Shown: positions 7,124-14,000 of the stretch, in pieces | How the letters are laid out: each line of letters starts with the position of its first letter | Position numbering within the stretch: the stretch's first letter is position 1 | DNA from: an uncultured Allobaculum sp. | GTDB taxonomy: Bacteria; Bacillota_I; Bacilli_A; Erysipelotrichales; Erysipelotrichaceae | Direction of reading: 5' to 3' | NCBI GenBank assembly: GCA_910577085.1 | Contig: CAJTLE010000081.1 | Location: 1 to 14,257, forward strand | DNA: 14,257 bases | Program-made: the position numbers and the translations under genes | The notes under the pieces: generated by a model | Seen by the model: the letters and a program-made list of their open reading frames with translations, nothing else | Databases searched by the model: none | What the model was told of the DNA's origin: nothing

Positions 7124-7550
7124 GTATTATCTGGTCAGTTCCGATATTCTTCCGGAAGTCATTGAAAAAGTCGTCGCAGCGCAGAATCTGCTGCGCACCG
7201 GCAAGACAAGAAGAATCTGTGAAGCCGTCAAAATGGTCGGTATTTCCCGCGGAACGTTTTACAAATATAAAGACAGCATTTTCCCCTTTGAACCGGAAAA
7301 TACAAGCCGCAAGGCCATCATCACACTGGTCATCCACGACGAAAAAGGTGTCCTGTCGATGATTCTGACCCGAATTGCGCAGCTCAACTGCAACGTTCTG
7401 GCCATCAACCAGACCATTCCAATCAACCGGGTTTCCAATGTCGTTCTGACGCTGGACATTACCGATCTTCCCGGTAATGTGGAAGATCTGGTGGCCCTGC
7501 TTAAAAAACTCGACCATGTCAACAGCGCCTCGCTGGTCAGCGTCGAGTAG
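7116..7550 (+). CDS. thrR: ThrR/PheB-type ACT-domain transcription regulator
   Basis: The 144-residue product has an N-terminal helix-turn-helix (about residues 28-50, GKTRRICEAV...SRGTFYKYKD) and a C-terminal ACT domain (about 66-142, beginning KAIITLVIHDEKGVLS). This is the layout of the UPF0735/PheB family. From memory, the B. subtilis member ThrR represses hom-thrCB and an aspartokinase gene by competing with RNA polymerase. The gene overlaps thrB by 8 nt, with GGAGG 6 nt before its ATG, so it is co-expressed with thrCB and probably closes a feedback loop. The ACT domain suggests an amino-acid ligand; threonine is the natural guess, but neither ligand nor operator is shown by the sequence. 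In some genomes this family sits beside pheA, so a link to phenylalanine is the alternative. Confidence 0.85.
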   Translation: MDKYYLVSSDILPEVIEKVVAAQNLLRTGKTRRICEAVKMVGISRGTFYKYKDSIFPFEPENTSRKAIITLVIHDEKGVLSMILTRIAQLNCNVLAINQTIPINRVSNVVLTLDITDLPGNVEDLVALLKKLDHVNSASLVSVE

Positions 7551-7558
7551 GGCAGAGA

Positions 7559-8305
7559 ATGAAACTCAATCGAATTCTGTCGTTTCAGTTTGGCATTTTC
7601 TTTCTGGTGGCCATGCTGCTCTCAAGTGTCAGCTCAGTTGTTTTCGATCATCAGTTCTATCTGGATCTGTATGAGCGCATCCATCTGGCTGAAAGAGAAA
7701 ATATCACTTCATCCGATCTGGAAGACTCGATTTTCATGATGACCGATTACGTTGAAGGCAAACGGGATGATCTCAATGGGACGATCACCTGGAGAAATCA
7801 GGTGCAGCCAACCTTCAACACCAAGGGAATCCGTCATATGAAGGATGTCAGGACGCTGTGGCAGCGCGCCTATTGGGTGATGGTGATCTCCTGGATCTTA
7901 TGCATCGTTGCGATGGTTTTGCTTCTGGCAAGAAATAAGCTGGCAGGTCTGTATGACCTGATGCAGGGACTGCTCGATGGCCTGGTCTGCTTTGCGGTCG
8001 TCCTGGTCTTCTTTGGCTTCTGGTGGTTCATTGATTTCACCGGCTTCTGGACCTGGTTTCATACGGTTGTGTTCCCGGGAAACATGGACTGGCTGCTCAA
8101 TCCGGCAACGGATTTCATGATTGTCATCTGTCCGGAAGAAATGTTTTCATCAATGGTCTTTTTGATTGCCGGCAAACTGCTGGCTGGCCTGGCTCCTGTT
8201 GCCGGGCTCTGCCTTCTGGCCCGAAAGACACTGCCTGTCTATTTGGATGTTCTGAAACTTGAAAAAGGATCGAAAGAGGACCGGACCCAAACGGCAAACG
8301 GTTAA
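7559..8305 (+). CDS. TIGR01906/DUF1461 integral membrane protein
   Basis: The 248-residue protein has four likely membrane segments: about 8-29, 104-124, 138-160 and 199-222. A charged extracytoplasmic-type loop (30-100) separates the first two. Between segments 3 and 4 is the family signature: Phe167-His168, Trp178, Pro182, Asp185 and Pro192 in the order FH...W...NP..D......CPEEMF. This matches the TIGR01906 (DUF1461) family of Firmicutes membrane proteins, whose function is unknown to me. It starts 8 nt after the regulator stop with only a weak ribosome binding site (GGCAGAGA), and a terminator follows, so it is the last gene of the thr operon. A role in amino-acid transport or signalling cannot be claimed from sequence. 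Confidence 0.85.
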   Translation: MKLNRILSFQFGIFFLVAMLLSSVSSVVFDHQFYLDLYERIHLAERENITSSDLEDSIFMMTDYVEGKRDDLNGTITWRNQVQPTFNTKGIRHMKDVRTLWQRAYWVMVISWILCIVAMVLLLARNKLAGLYDLMQGLLDGLVCFAVVLVFFGFWWFIDFTGFWTWFHTVVFPGNMDWLLNPATDFMIVICPEEMFSSMVFLIAGKLLAGLAPVAGLCLLARKTLPVYLDVLKLEKGSKEDRTQTANG

Positions 8306-8359
8306 AATCTGATTCGATTTTCGAACCAAAGATCTCAACAATTGATTTCTTCAAATAAG

Positions 8360-8387
8360 CCCTGGCTCATTGAGTCAGGGTTTTCTT
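8360..8387 (+). terminator. Terminator of thrC-thrB-thrR-DUF1461 operon
   Basis: CCCTGGCTCA pairs with TGAGTCAGGG (10 bp, one G-U), followed by TTTTCTT. It lies 55 nt after the DUF1461 stop codon. Confidence 0.88.
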
Positions 8388-8524
8388 GTGGATAGATCTG
8401 CAATCAGGAAGACCTATCTGCAGACAAAGATGCAGACAATCAGAGGAAGTTATACAGGCAACCAAGCGATCAAATATGGAATACCCAAACAATCAGACCC
8501 ACAATAATCAAACAGCCAGACATG

Positions 8525-8550
8525 AAAAAAGCCCCGTCGTAAGACGAGGC
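8525..8550 (-). terminator. Terminator of ohyA
   Basis: Read leftward, GCCTCGTC pairs with GACGGGGC across a TTAC loop (8 bp, one U-G) and six T follow. It lies about 160 nt past the ohyA stop, so ohyA has a long 3' untranslated region. Confidence 0.88.
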
Positions 8551-8590
8551 AAGATTGGCAAAATGAGAAGAGAGTTGGTGGAATCAAGCT

Positions 8591-8630
8591 TTCAGGAACA
8601 TACCTTCTCAAGAACATATCCTCAAGAACA
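8591..8630 (-). repeat. Triplicate 10-bp repeat in the ohyA 3' UTR
   Basis: Read leftward, TGTTCYTGAR occurs three times: 8621-8630 and 8607-8616 (TGTTCTTGAG, identical) and 8591-8600 (TGTTCCTGAA). Between the ohyA stop and its terminator, the 8306-8709 gap otherwise holds small hairpins and no supported gene. Confidence 0.55.
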
Positions 8631-8709
8631 GATGAACAGGTATCCCTGTCTGATTCCGGATGGGGTGAGGCTTTAACAGCTCTGACCTCAAGCCGTTTCC
8701 ACTTAAGGC

Positions 8710-10488
8710 TTAAAGTACGTGATAGGCTTTGAGCAGTTTTTCAACATCAGTGTCCTTGATCAGGCCGAGCACTTTGTGCAGTTCGAGTTTTTCGATCCAG
8801 TTGAAGTGCATATCGCTTAATGGACGGCCGTCACGCAGACTGATGGCTGCTTTGAGCAGCTCACGGATATCATACTGGCTGCCCCAGACTTCTGGAACAC
8901 CACGGTCGATATTGAATAAGGTATAGACAGCTTCCATACCGGTACGCATTGCATATTCAGTTGTGAAGACGGTATCTCTTGGTGTTTCAACGAATTCACC
9001 GAGGAATGCGAAGTTTTCAGCGCCTTCTGGTACAACTGCCGGACGATCGTCTTTGGCACGCGGCATGAAGTAGGAAGAAGCGAATGGCATCATAACTGGA
9101 ATCGTATTGGCTGAGTTGGTTGCGAGGTCTTCAATCTGATCTTCTGGCACGCCAATGTGGTAGAGCCATTCTTCACAGATTTCTTTACCCGTGCATTCGC
9201 CCATCGGTTTCTTGATGAAGTCGCCCTTTTCATCTGGAGTCAGACCATACAGCCAGACAAGAACCTGGTTCTTTGGCTGGGAATGGAACTGAGGCTGACG
9301 GTTGATTGTCCAGGACATCAGCCAGCCGGAGTCTTTGGCAGTGACGATACCACCAGTAACAACTTTGCCGGATAATGGATCACGTTTGGTGATTTTTTCG
9401 ATGTAAGGCAGAATCTTGTCATCGAGAGTATTTACCGTAACGCCCATCCATTTGCATTCTTCTGGGTGAGAGTAGAATTTTTCAGGATGACCGAAGCTTG
9501 GGTCCTGAGCGGCAATCCGGCGCCACAGATCGAAGGATCCGCCTTCTTTGATTTCTGGTAAGTATTCGCAGACTTTGTCCTGACCACCGATCGAGGAGTT
9601 TTCAACGTTGCTTCCTAACGTAATAAACAGGTAGTCGTTTTCGCCAAGATCAAGTGTGGAGTCTTTGCCATCGTGACGCAATACAACGCTTACCGCACGT
9701 TTTTTACCGTCAGGCTGAATATCAAAGTTTACATCCAGAACTTCAGTGTTGAAGTGGAACTGAGCACCATGGTCTTCCAGGTATTTTTGCATTGGCAGAA
9801 TCATGGATTCATACTGATTGTATTTGGTAAAACGTAAGGCACTCAGATTTGGCAGACCATCGATATGGTGGATGAAACGGGTCATGTAGCGTTTCATTTC
9901 CAGAGCTGAGTTGCAGTTGTAGAACGCAAACATGGTGCGCCAGTAGAGCCAGAAGTTGGTATCGAGAACTTCTTCATCAAAGAAGTCGGTGATGCGTTTG
10001 TCTTCGAGTTCTTCATCTGGTGTCATGAAGAAATTCATCAGTTCCATGCAGCCTTTATCGCTGACACCGAATTTGCCATCGGTATGCGCATCTTGGCCTT
10101 GTTTTTCGGTTACACGGCATAAGGAGAAGTTAGGATCCTTTTTGTTGAGCCAGTAGTATTCATCCAGAACGCTGACGCCATCGGTTTCGATACTTGGGAT
10201 AGAACGGAACAGATCCCACATGACTTCGAAATGGTTATCCATCTCACGACCGCCGCGCATAACGTAGCCGTTTCCTGGATAGTACCAGCCATCGCATGCG
10301 CCGCCGGCAACGGGATCCCGTTCGAAGAAGTGCAGATGGTTACCAGGCATCTGGCCATCACGGATTAAGAAACATCCAGCGGTCAGAGCAGCAAGCCCAG
10401 TGCCGACAAAATAGGCAGATTTTTCATCGATGCCTTCCGGTTTTTCCGGACGCGCAAATGCTTCGTAGTTACCACTTGAATAGTACAT
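8710..10488 (-). CDS. ohyA: Oleate hydratase (myosin-cross-reactive antigen family)
   Basis: FAD enzyme that adds water to the cis-9 double bond of unsaturated fatty acids such as oleate, giving 10-hydroxystearate; usually peripheral to the membrane and linked to fatty-acid detoxification. The 592-residue product has full family length. It shows the FAD-binding GTGLAALTAGC (29-39), the acidic end of the second strand FFERD (54-58), AGGACDG (61-67), RGGREM with Glu82 and RYMTRF with Tyr201. Glu82 and Tyr201 fall at the positions I recall as catalytic in the S. aureus enzyme. The ATG at 10488 has an ideal AAGGAGG 5 nt upstream. It follows a tetR-type gene in the same direction, with a terminator between, so it is probably transcribed from its own promoter. 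The inverted repeats at 10561-10619 are candidate control sites. Confidence 0.95.
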   Translation of the reverse strand: MYYSSGNYEAFARPEKPEGIDEKSAYFVGTGLAALTAGCFLIRDGQMPGNHLHFFERDPVAGGACDGWYYPGNGYVMRGGREMDNHFEVMWDLFRSIPSIETDGVSVLDEYYWLNKKDPNFSLCRVTEKQGQDAHTDGKFGVSDKGCMELMNFFMTPDEELEDKRITDFFDEEVLDTNFWLYWRTMFAFYNCNSALEMKRYMTRFIHHIDGLPNLSALRFTKYNQYESMILPMQKYLEDHGAQFHFNTEVLDVNFDIQPDGKKRAVSVVLRHDGKDSTLDLGENDYLFITLGSNVENSSIGGQDKVCEYLPEIKEGGSFDLWRRIAAQDPSFGHPEKFYSHPEECKWMGVTVNTLDDKILPYIEKITKRDPLSGKVVTGGIVTAKDSGWLMSWTINRQPQFHSQPKNQVLVWLYGLTPDEKGDFIKKPMGECTGKEICEEWLYHIGVPEDQIEDLATNSANTIPVMMPFASSYFMPRAKDDRPAVVPEGAENFAFLGEFVETPRDTVFTTEYAMRTGMEAVYTLFNIDRGVPEVWGSQYDIRELLKAAISLRDGRPLSDMHFNWIEKLELHKVLGLIKDTDVEKLLKAYHVL

Positions 10489-10560
10489 AATGTCCTCCTT
10501 GAATTAGACAATTCTCAGAACGAAGGCTTCAGAGCAATTCTTCTTTGAGAAGAGTCATCC

Positions 10561-10619
10561 AATCGATAAACTGATCGATTACAGTCTTTCGATCGGTCAA
10601 ATTTGATCTCTGAAGACTG
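10561..10619. promoter_or_regulatory. Cluster of inverted repeats upstream of ohyA
   Basis: Two structures abut. AATCGAT-N6-ATCGATT (10561-10580) is perfect. CAGTCTT (10582-10588) pairs with AAGACTG (10613-10619), and near its centre lies the 10-bp palindrome TCAAATTTGA (10597-10606). They lie 73-131 nt before the ohyA ATG. No confident promoter hexamers were recognised in the ohyA-tetR gap, so operator versus leader structure cannot be decided. Confidence 0.5.
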
Positions 10620-10718
10620 GCTTTGTTCTTGATGGTTGTAGCATACAAGAATTTTAAATGATGGGATATAAACAGCAGGCTGGTGGTGATCAGATTTTTA
10701 TCACTCGGCTCAAAGTGT

Positions 10719-10755
10719 AAAAAAACAAAAACCGGAAATCGAAGAGATCCGGTTT
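10719..10755 (-). terminator. Terminator of the tetR gene beside ohyA
   Basis: Read leftward, AAACCGGA (10748-10755) pairs with TCCGGTTT (10729-10736), an 8-bp stem followed by a T-rich run interrupted by one G. The stop codon of the regulator lies within the first arm. Confidence 0.85.
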
Positions 10756-11335
10756 AACAGGCTTTATTTGAAGGGCATCTGTCTGTTCGAAAGGCTTCGA
10801 GTGCTCTTGTGATGGAACCGTGAATCAGAGTGGCGGTTCGTTCCACAATGTATTCTGGCTTTTCTTTCATCCCGGTGTCGATCCATTTGAGCATGGTGCC
10901 GACAAAGGAAAACTGATAGAACTTGGCAATAAACATTTTGTCTTTTTCGCGCACCGTCATATTGGCAGCCCGCTCTTCAACGACACCAAGGAGCAGATCG
11001 CTGACAACCCGGTCGAGGTATTGTTCGATATACTCACGACGCACCGAGTGGTAGACATTGAGTATGAATTCCTTATTCTCAAGGGCTCCATAGAAGATAT
11101 TGAGATATCCTTCCTGCCAGGTATCATAAGTTTTTTTGTTTTTCAGATATTTGCGGGCATCTTCCTGACACGTCCATTCCAGCAGATCATAAATGTCCTG
11201 GAAATGATAATAGAAAGTCATGCGGTTGAGTCCGCAGTCTTCGGTGATATCTGTAACGGTGATTTTGTCGAACGGCTTTTGAAGAAGCAGTTTCTTCAGC
11301 GATGCGCTTAAGGCGTTTTTGGTGATTTTTGACAT
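10754..11335 (-). CDS. TetR/AcrR-family regulator beside ohyA
   Basis: The 193-residue protein has an N-terminal TetR-type DNA-binding domain: residues 7-50 contain ALSASLKKLL, then DKITVTDITEDCGLNRMTFYYHF, the helix-turn-helix with the usual YYHF end. The C-terminal half (60-180) is helical and resembles the domain seen in DhaS-like TetR proteins; its ligand is unknown. GGGAGG lies 5 nt before the ATG. It is upstream of ohyA on the same strand, a pairing that suggests control of fatty-acid hydration, with a fatty acid or acyl-CoA as a plausible ligand (inference). A promoter with a perfect inverted repeat on its -35 lies about 175-200 nt upstream, suggesting autoregulation. Confidence 0.88.
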   Translation of the reverse strand: MSKITKNALSASLKKLLLQKPFDKITVTDITEDCGLNRMTFYYHFQDIYDLLEWTCQEDARKYLKNKKTYDTWQEGYLNIFYGALENKEFILNVYHSVRREYIEQYLDRVVSDLLLGVVEERAANMTVREKDKMFIAKFYQFSFVGTMLKWIDTGMKEKPEYIVERTATLIHGSITRALEAFRTDRCPSNKAC

Positions 11336-11358
11336 AGAAACCTCCCTGAAAAGTCGAT

Positions 11359-11411
11359 GCCATCATCCGATGGCCTTGCATCCAGCTCTTTTCATCCAGA
11401 TTCTCATCCAG
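11359..11411 (-). repeat. Hairpin and CATCCAG triplet in tetR leader
   Basis: GCCATC-N4-GATGGC (11359-11374) is a perfect 6-bp hairpin. CATCCAG then repeats at 11379-11385, 11393-11399 and 11405-11411 (CTGGATG in the tetR transcript). All are in the roughly 170-nt untranslated leader of the regulator. Confidence 0.5.
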
Positions 11412-11509
11412 GCCTTTCGCTTCAAAAGTAATCCAGATAGACACAAGAATATAAGGACGTATGGAAATAAAGAGGCAAGGATGAATGGAAAAAAGGTATA
11501 AGTAAAAGA

Positions 11510-11537
11510 AGTATAGCCAAAATCAGAATTCTTTCAA
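11510..11537 (-). promoter_or_regulatory. Promoter of tetR beside ohyA
   Basis: Leftward TTGAAA (plus-strand 11532-11537), 16-nt spacer, TATACT (11510-11515). It is a good sigma-A-type promoter giving a leader of about 170 nt. Confidence 0.6.
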
Positions 11538-11555
11538 AGACAAGATTTGAAAGAA
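11529..11555. promoter_or_regulatory. Operator-like perfect inverted repeat
   Basis: TTCTTTCAAA (11529-11538) and TTTGAAAGAA (11546-11555) are perfectly complementary 10-bp arms with a 7-nt spacer. The left arm covers the -35 of the tetR promoter. Size and placement suit a TetR-family operator. Confidence 0.65.
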
Positions 11556-11625
11556 CCAGATTTTAAAGGAGCGGCCCGAAAGAGCAGGATCCAAAGATGC
11601 TGGCGGAGGCGTGAAGCCCAAAAGC

Positions 11626-11634
11626 TGTTACAAT
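11626..11634 (+). promoter_or_regulatory. Candidate extended -10 for maf
   Basis: TGTTACAAT is an extended -10 (TG-N-TACAAT) without a good -35. If used, the maf leader would be about 180 nt. Nothing better was found in the 11556-11819 stretch. Confidence 0.22.
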
Positions 11635-11729
11635 CAACTCGAAAATAGGAGTTCTACACAGTCGAAAACCAGAATGATCCGGATCGAGCTATCCGTATAT
11701 GGGTCGATCGGTCATAAATGATTTGGATT

Positions 11730-11762
11730 GATCTGTAGACCATGATCTGATCTGTAGACCAT
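11730..11762. repeat. Direct repeat in maf leader
   Basis: GATCTGTAGACCAT occurs twice, at 11730-11743 and 11749-11762, a 19-bp period. It lies in a GATC-rich stretch 58-90 nt before maf. Its function is unknown. Confidence 0.6.
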
Positions 11763-11819
11763 ATAGAAAACAGGAATCTAGAAAATAGAAATTTACTTGC
11801 AAAGAAGAGAGGAGAGCTT

Positions 11820-12368
11820 ATGAAACCATTCATTCTTGCCAGCCAGTCACCAAGACGCAAAGAGCTTTTAGGAAAAGTCCTGTCGGAATTTGAATGCATT
11901 CCCGCCAAAGGGGATGAAGTCTTTGAAACAGGTCCAATTGATCCGGCTTTAAAGAAAGTAGCGGCGGCAAAGGGAAGAGAAGTCTTTGCGACGTATCCAG
12001 ATGCGATTGTTTTAAGTGCGGATACCATTGTTGTAGATGGAGATCAGATTTTAGGAAAACCAAAAGACAAGGCTGATGCCAGCAAGACTCTTCATCAGCT
12101 TTCCGGACGCTGGCATGAAGTCAAAACCGGTGTAGCTTTATTTGATGGGGACACAGCCCGTCAGGAAGTCGTGACTACCCGTGTTCATTTTCGAAATCTG
12201 AGTGATGAAGAGATTGAAACCTACGTGCAAAGCGGCGGTCCATTAGACAAAGCAGGCAGTTATGGCATTCAGGATGTCGATTTTGTCGACCAAATTGACG
12301 GGTCTTTCAGCAATGTAGTTGGTTTACCGATGGAACTTGTCGAAAACTGGCTGGAGGACTTGCAATAG
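11820..12368 (+). CDS. maf: Maf-family nucleoside triphosphate pyrophosphatase
   Basis: Hydrolyses non-canonical or pyrimidine nucleoside triphosphates to monophosphates plus pyrophosphate; cytosolic, linked to septum control in B. subtilis. The 182-residue protein opens ILASQSPRRKELL (5-17), then SADTIVVDGDQILGKPKD (about 64-81), the DKAGSYGIQ segment and the DGSFSNVVGLP motif near the end, all typical. The SPRR and DKAGSYGIQ forms suggest the YhdE-like dTTP/UTP pyrophosphatase branch rather than the YceF-like one. The ATG at 11820 has AGGAG 5 nt upstream. No terminator follows within 100 nt; a damaged second copy of its last ~100 bp lies at 14001-14108, so its original downstream flank seems displaced. 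Confidence 0.93.
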   Translation: MKPFILASQSPRRKELLGKVLSEFECIPAKGDEVFETGPIDPALKKVAAAKGREVFATYPDAIVLSADTIVVDGDQILGKPKDKADASKTLHQLSGRWHEVKTGVALFDGDTARQEVVTTRVHFRNLSDEEIETYVQSGGPLDKAGSYGIQDVDFVDQIDGSFSNVVGLPMELVENWLEDLQ

Positions 12369-12516
12369 AGAATGACCTATAGGCTCGTACTCAGCTTCAG
12401 AATCATACTCGGTGCCTTCTTTGTCTTTTAAATACGAAAAATCATGACCTTTCTGACCTCTTTTATTTTCTTTCCCAGGCAGCTTTGAAGGGAAAATTTG
12501 AGAGCTTTAGAGATAA

Positions 12517-12537
12517 CCCGCAGGCGTTACTTGCGGG
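12517..12537 (-). terminator. Weak terminator-like hairpin at end of tetR
   Basis: CCCGCA (12532-12537 read leftward) pairs with TGCGGG across 9 nt and overlaps the regulator stop codon. Only TTATCT follows, so termination would be weak. The 12369-12526 gap shows no gene; TTTCCC-N13-GGGAAA is another small inverted repeat in it. Confidence 0.35.
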
Positions 12538-13090
12538 ATAAGTCTTTGGTCAGCATGAAGAGCAGATCCTTGATAATTTCTACCAATTCCTCCACACTCT
12601 CTTTCCGTCCTCCATTCAGCCAGGCGGTTAATACGCTGATGGTAAAACCAGTGCGGATGGCGATAAAATAATTCCCATGCTTTGTATCGATTCCGGGAAG
12701 TTCTCCAAAGCGCTGCCGCAATAGTTCGGCGTTTTTCATATGGCAGGCATAAATAATATCCTGGCGGTTGATTTTCATCAGCAGTTCCAAAATATCGCTG
12801 TGTTCCACCCAATAGCCAAAGTAATGGAGCGCCAGATCCAGTTCGTTGGAAAACTGTTCCGGTCCATCAGCAGCCAGTGCCTCGGAAAAACAGGTATCGC
12901 ACTTCCAGTACAAAACATCCGAAAGATTGTCAAACGCCCGGTAAAAAGTTGTTCGTGCCACACCAGAAGCCTTTTGCAGGTCACTTATCGTGACCGCATC
13001 AAAAGGCTTCTTTTTCATACACTCCAGAAGTCCATCGTAAATCAGGGCTGCTGAGCGGGCTGCCCGCTTGTCCTTGCTGATGTGATACAT
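12527..13090 (-). CDS. TetR/AcrR-family regulator paired with HXXEE gene
   Basis: The 187-residue protein has a TetR-type N-terminus: residues 12-58 include SAALIYDGLLECM and DAVTISDLQKASGVARTTFYRAF, the helix-turn-helix with the family's TFYRAF ending. The C-terminal part has an aromatic, helical ligand-binding type region (about 85-180). AGGAGTG lies 6 nt before the ATG. It is divergent from the HXXEE membrane gene across a 129-nt region with CGCTACAA/TTGTAGCG arms, so it probably represses itself and its neighbour (inference). It differs from the ohyA-linked regulator and belongs to the cassette lying between the two maf ends. Confidence 0.88.
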   Translation of the reverse strand: MYHISKDKRAARSAALIYDGLLECMKKKPFDAVTISDLQKASGVARTTFYRAFDNLSDVLYWKCDTCFSEALAADGPEQFSNELDLALHYFGYWVEHSDILELLMKINRQDIIYACHMKNAELLRQRFGELPGIDTKHGNYFIAIRTGFTISVLTAWLNGGRKESVEELVEIIKDLLFMLTKDLSRK

Positions 13091-13106
13091 AGGCTCACTC
13101 CTATTT

Positions 13107-13178
13107 CGCTACAACTATTTCAGTCCGTGTAGCATAGATTTCGATACTATTGTAGCGCAAATTCACCTATGTTAGAAT
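13107..13178. promoter_or_regulatory. Divergent promoters and inverted repeat, tetR/HXXEE
   Basis: Rightward: TTGTAG (13150-13155), 17-nt spacer, TAGAAT (13173-13178). Leftward: TTGCGC (plus-strand 13155-13160), 18-nt spacer, TATGCT (13131-13136). The perfect arms CGCTACAA (13107-13114) and TTGTAGCG (13150-13157) are 35 nt apart; the right arm sits on both -35 boxes. This is a plausible two-site operator controlling both genes. Confidence 0.5.
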
Positions 13179-13219
13179 CGCTCCAACATAAATTTGAAAG
13201 GAGCTTACGTATTACGTAT

Positions 13220-13945
13220 ATGGAAACGATTCTGCAAAGCTGGCTGTCCATCTGGCTGTATGTCATGGCGGCGATCGCAACTTATCTTGCCATCCTCATC
13301 TGGAAAAATAGAAAGAACTGGGACAAAATCAACATTTTGTGTACTCTGGCTGTCATTGTACTGATCCTTCATGTATTGGAGGAATGGGTCCTGCCGGGAG
13401 GACTGCACTACTCTTATAACATCGCCCACGGATCTACCCTGCTAAGCCGCTACCCAATGAACCGGCTGACGGATATGATTACCAATTTTGGTGGCGTACT
13501 GCTGGGTCTGGTGGTGTTGAAGGTACGGGGATTTCGTAAACCTGCTGGCATCGCCATTATGCTTTTTTCAGCATTTGAGGTGATCATCCATATCACCATC
13601 GGCATTCAGGATATGGCCTTGTTTGGGCCTTATGGAATGAACACCCTTTATTCTCCGGGGCTGGTTACCTCACTGTTCGGTTTTCTGCCTGTGTGCATAG
13701 GGCTGGCGGTTAGCTTACTCAAGGATAAGGCAAACCGTCCCAGCTTCAAACAGTGGGTGATGGCTGTGGCTGCGATGTTTGGCTTCTGCTTTCTGCTGAT
13801 CAATCTGCCGGAGATGACGCTGGGCAGTGAAAACACACCCTATGAATTTACCGACCGGGGATACTATGAAAAATTTGCTCCGGAATTTGAAGAAGCGAAT
13901 GGATATCAATATTTTGAGCCGGAAACAGGAATGAAAGAACAATAA
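13220..13945 (+). CDS. HXXEE-domain membrane protein
   Basis: With this start the product has 241 residues and begins with a membrane segment (about 8-28). Further segments lie near 37-56, 88-101, 108-130, 145-166 and 178-196, and the C-terminal tail is acidic. The motif HVLEE (51-55) is the name-giving HXXEE signature; EVIIHITIG (120-128) and YSPGLVTSLFGFLP (144-157) are the other conserved patches. The biochemical function of the family is not known to me; the conserved His and Glu could bind metal or act catalytically within the membrane. AAAGGAG lies 16 nt before this ATG, rather far. An upstream ATG at 13169 would add 17 residues but overlaps the -10 box and lacks a ribosome binding site; a rare ATT at 13211 is better spaced. 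Confidence 0.82.
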   Translation: METILQSWLSIWLYVMAAIATYLAILIWKNRKNWDKINILCTLAVIVLILHVLEEWVLPGGLHYSYNIAHGSTLLSRYPMNRLTDMITNFGGVLLGLVVLKVRGFRKPAGIAIMLFSAFEVIIHITIGIQDMALFGPYGMNTLYSPGLVTSLFGFLPVCIGLAVSLLKDKANRPSFKQWVMAVAAMFGFCFLLINLPEMTLGSENTPYEFTDRGYYEKFAPEFEEANGYQYFEPETGMKEQ

Positions 13946-14000
13946 CCTGAAGAAAGGCGGATCCAAATTCCGAAAATAGGTCAGGGAAACGGGAAGCGAT

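Larger units (their letters stand above)
12373..14000. mobile_element. Inserted TetR-HXXEE cassette flanked by maf ends
   Basis: The segment between the intact maf end and its degenerate copy contains only a divergent TetR gene and an HXXEE membrane gene. Homology between the two flanks covers about 100-120 bp. There is no transposase, integrase or terminal inverted repeat, so the mechanism of insertion is open; homologous exchange with a relative carrying the cassette is as likely as a mobile element. Confidence 0.4.

Noticed and set aside
8386..8676. 96-codon open frame after the thr operon
   Set aside because: Starts inside the terminator region and runs across the opposing ohyA terminator; composition is not protein-like.
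10820..11311. 163-codon open frame on the plus strand
   Set aside because: Antisense to the TetR gene beside ohyA, with no supporting signal.
11336..11819. Known riboswitch or small RNA upstream of maf
   Set aside because: Only inverted and direct repeats were found; no recognised RNA family consensus.
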